In this document: piece after piece, positions 6,488 through 6,831 of the stretch
Numbering within the stretch: the first letter of the stretch is position 1
How the letters are laid out: each line of letters opens with the position of its first letter
Source of the DNA: Actinomycetes bacterium
GTDB lineage: Bacteria; Actinomycetota; Aquicultoria; CAJVYJ01; JAUVQD01
Assembly: GCA_030605305.1 (NCBI GenBank)
Contig: JAUWIO010000039.1
Coordinates: 1 to 6,831, forward strand
Reading direction: 5' to 3'
DNA length: 6,831 nt
Position numbers and translations under genes: made by a program
The notes under the pieces: model-generated
Seen by the model: the letters and a program-made list of their open reading frames with translations, nothing else
Told to the model about the DNA's origin: nothing
Databases searched by the model: none

Positions 6488-6831
6488 CAACGCCTGACCA
6501 ACTCGGCCGCGAGGACCTCGACCCGCACACGAGCAGTCTCCTCATCGATATCGACCCGCGCTGACACATCGAAGACCTCGCGCATAGTTTCCGGTGTCAG
6601 CAGCTGCTCCGGGGGTCCGGCCCCGCCCATCCGTCCTTCTTTTATTAGCGCGAGAGTATCCGCATAACGAGCGGCCATATTCAGGTCATGCAAGACGACG
6701 ATGATCGTGGTCCCTTCAGAATTGAGGCGCTTGAGGAGCTCCATCATCTCTAATTGCCGGCTGAGATCGAGGGGCTGGGTCGGCTCGTCAAGAATGAAAA
6801 GGCCGGGCTCCTGAGCCAGCGCCTGAGCTAT
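6487..6831 (-). CDS. btuD: Cobalamin/Fe-siderophore-type ABC transporter ATP-binding protein, C-terminal part
   Basis: The frame is open to the window edge, so this is the last ~114 residues; Walker A and the signature motif lie outside. The visible part starts with AQALAQEPGLFILDEP, which contains Walker B with its catalytic glutamate, followed by TQPLDL at the D-loop (commonly TSHLDL or TNHLDL) and the switch histidine in VLHDLNMAARYAD. The end, with LLTPETMREVFDVSARVDID, is characteristic of the FecE/BtuD/HmuV importer ATPases that work with FecCD-type permeases to take up cobalamin, haem or siderophores. cobU follows with a one-base overlap, which points to a corrinoid (cobalamin or cobinamide) as the cargo; this assignment rests on context. 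The permease and binding-protein genes, and any cobalamin riboswitch, would be upstream beyond 6831. Confidence 0.85.
   Translation of the reverse strand: MAQALAQEPGLFILDEPTQPLDLSRQLEMMELLKRLNSEGTTIIVVLHDLNMAARYADTLALIKEGRMGGAGPPEQLLTPETMREVFDVSARVDIDEETARVRVEVLAAELVRR

Overview
The window is ordinary-looking, moderately GC-rich bacterial DNA, densely coded, with genes abutting or overlapping and Shine-Dalgarno sites that are clear wherever a gene is not translationally coupled. A tungstate importer, a membrane chemoreceptor and cobalamin salvage genes suggest a motile bacterium, probably an anaerobe or facultative anaerobe using tungsten (or molybdenum) and corrinoid enzymes. The phylum cannot be fixed from these genes, and no RNA gene, CRISPR array or complete mobile element is visible.

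Positions 1-1677 (+) hold the end of a tungstate-type ABC transporter operon in the order binding protein (tupA, 5' truncated), permease (tupB), ATPase (tupC). The genes overlap by 17 and 8 bases. tupB carries a 19-base exact direct repeat, 186 bases apart and in frame. Between tupC and the next gene (1678-1987) lies a decayed minus-strand fragment of a glyoxalase/VOC-family gene that kept its ribosome binding site and start codon, followed by about 200 bases of AT-richer leader DNA.

Positions 1988-4207 (+) encode a full-length methyl-accepting chemotaxis protein: a periplasmic Cache-type sensor between two membrane helices, two HAMP-like segments and a signalling hairpin. It contains a perfect CCCC-A7-GGGG hairpin/slippery run. 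After a 67-base gap with a motif that resembles sequences found beside Y1 (REP-type) transposases, positions 4275-5366 (+) encode a sodium/calcium exchanger-family antiporter. An arginine replaces a normally conserved ion-liganding serine in its first alpha repeat.

Positions 5353-6831 run on the minus strand as one apparent operon: a cobalamin/siderophore-type ABC ATPase (N-terminus outside the window), cobU (adenosylcobinamide kinase/guanylyltransferase) and a PAP2-type membrane phosphatase starting with TTG. The ATPase and cobU are coupled by a TGATG junction. The PAP2 gene begins 16 bases after the cobU stop and its 3' end overlaps the antiporter tail to tail by 14 bases.

I see no clearly new multi-gene system. 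The observations most worth checking are the antiporter substitution, the PAP2 phosphatase in a cobalamin operon, the VOC remnant and the possible transposase-associated motif.
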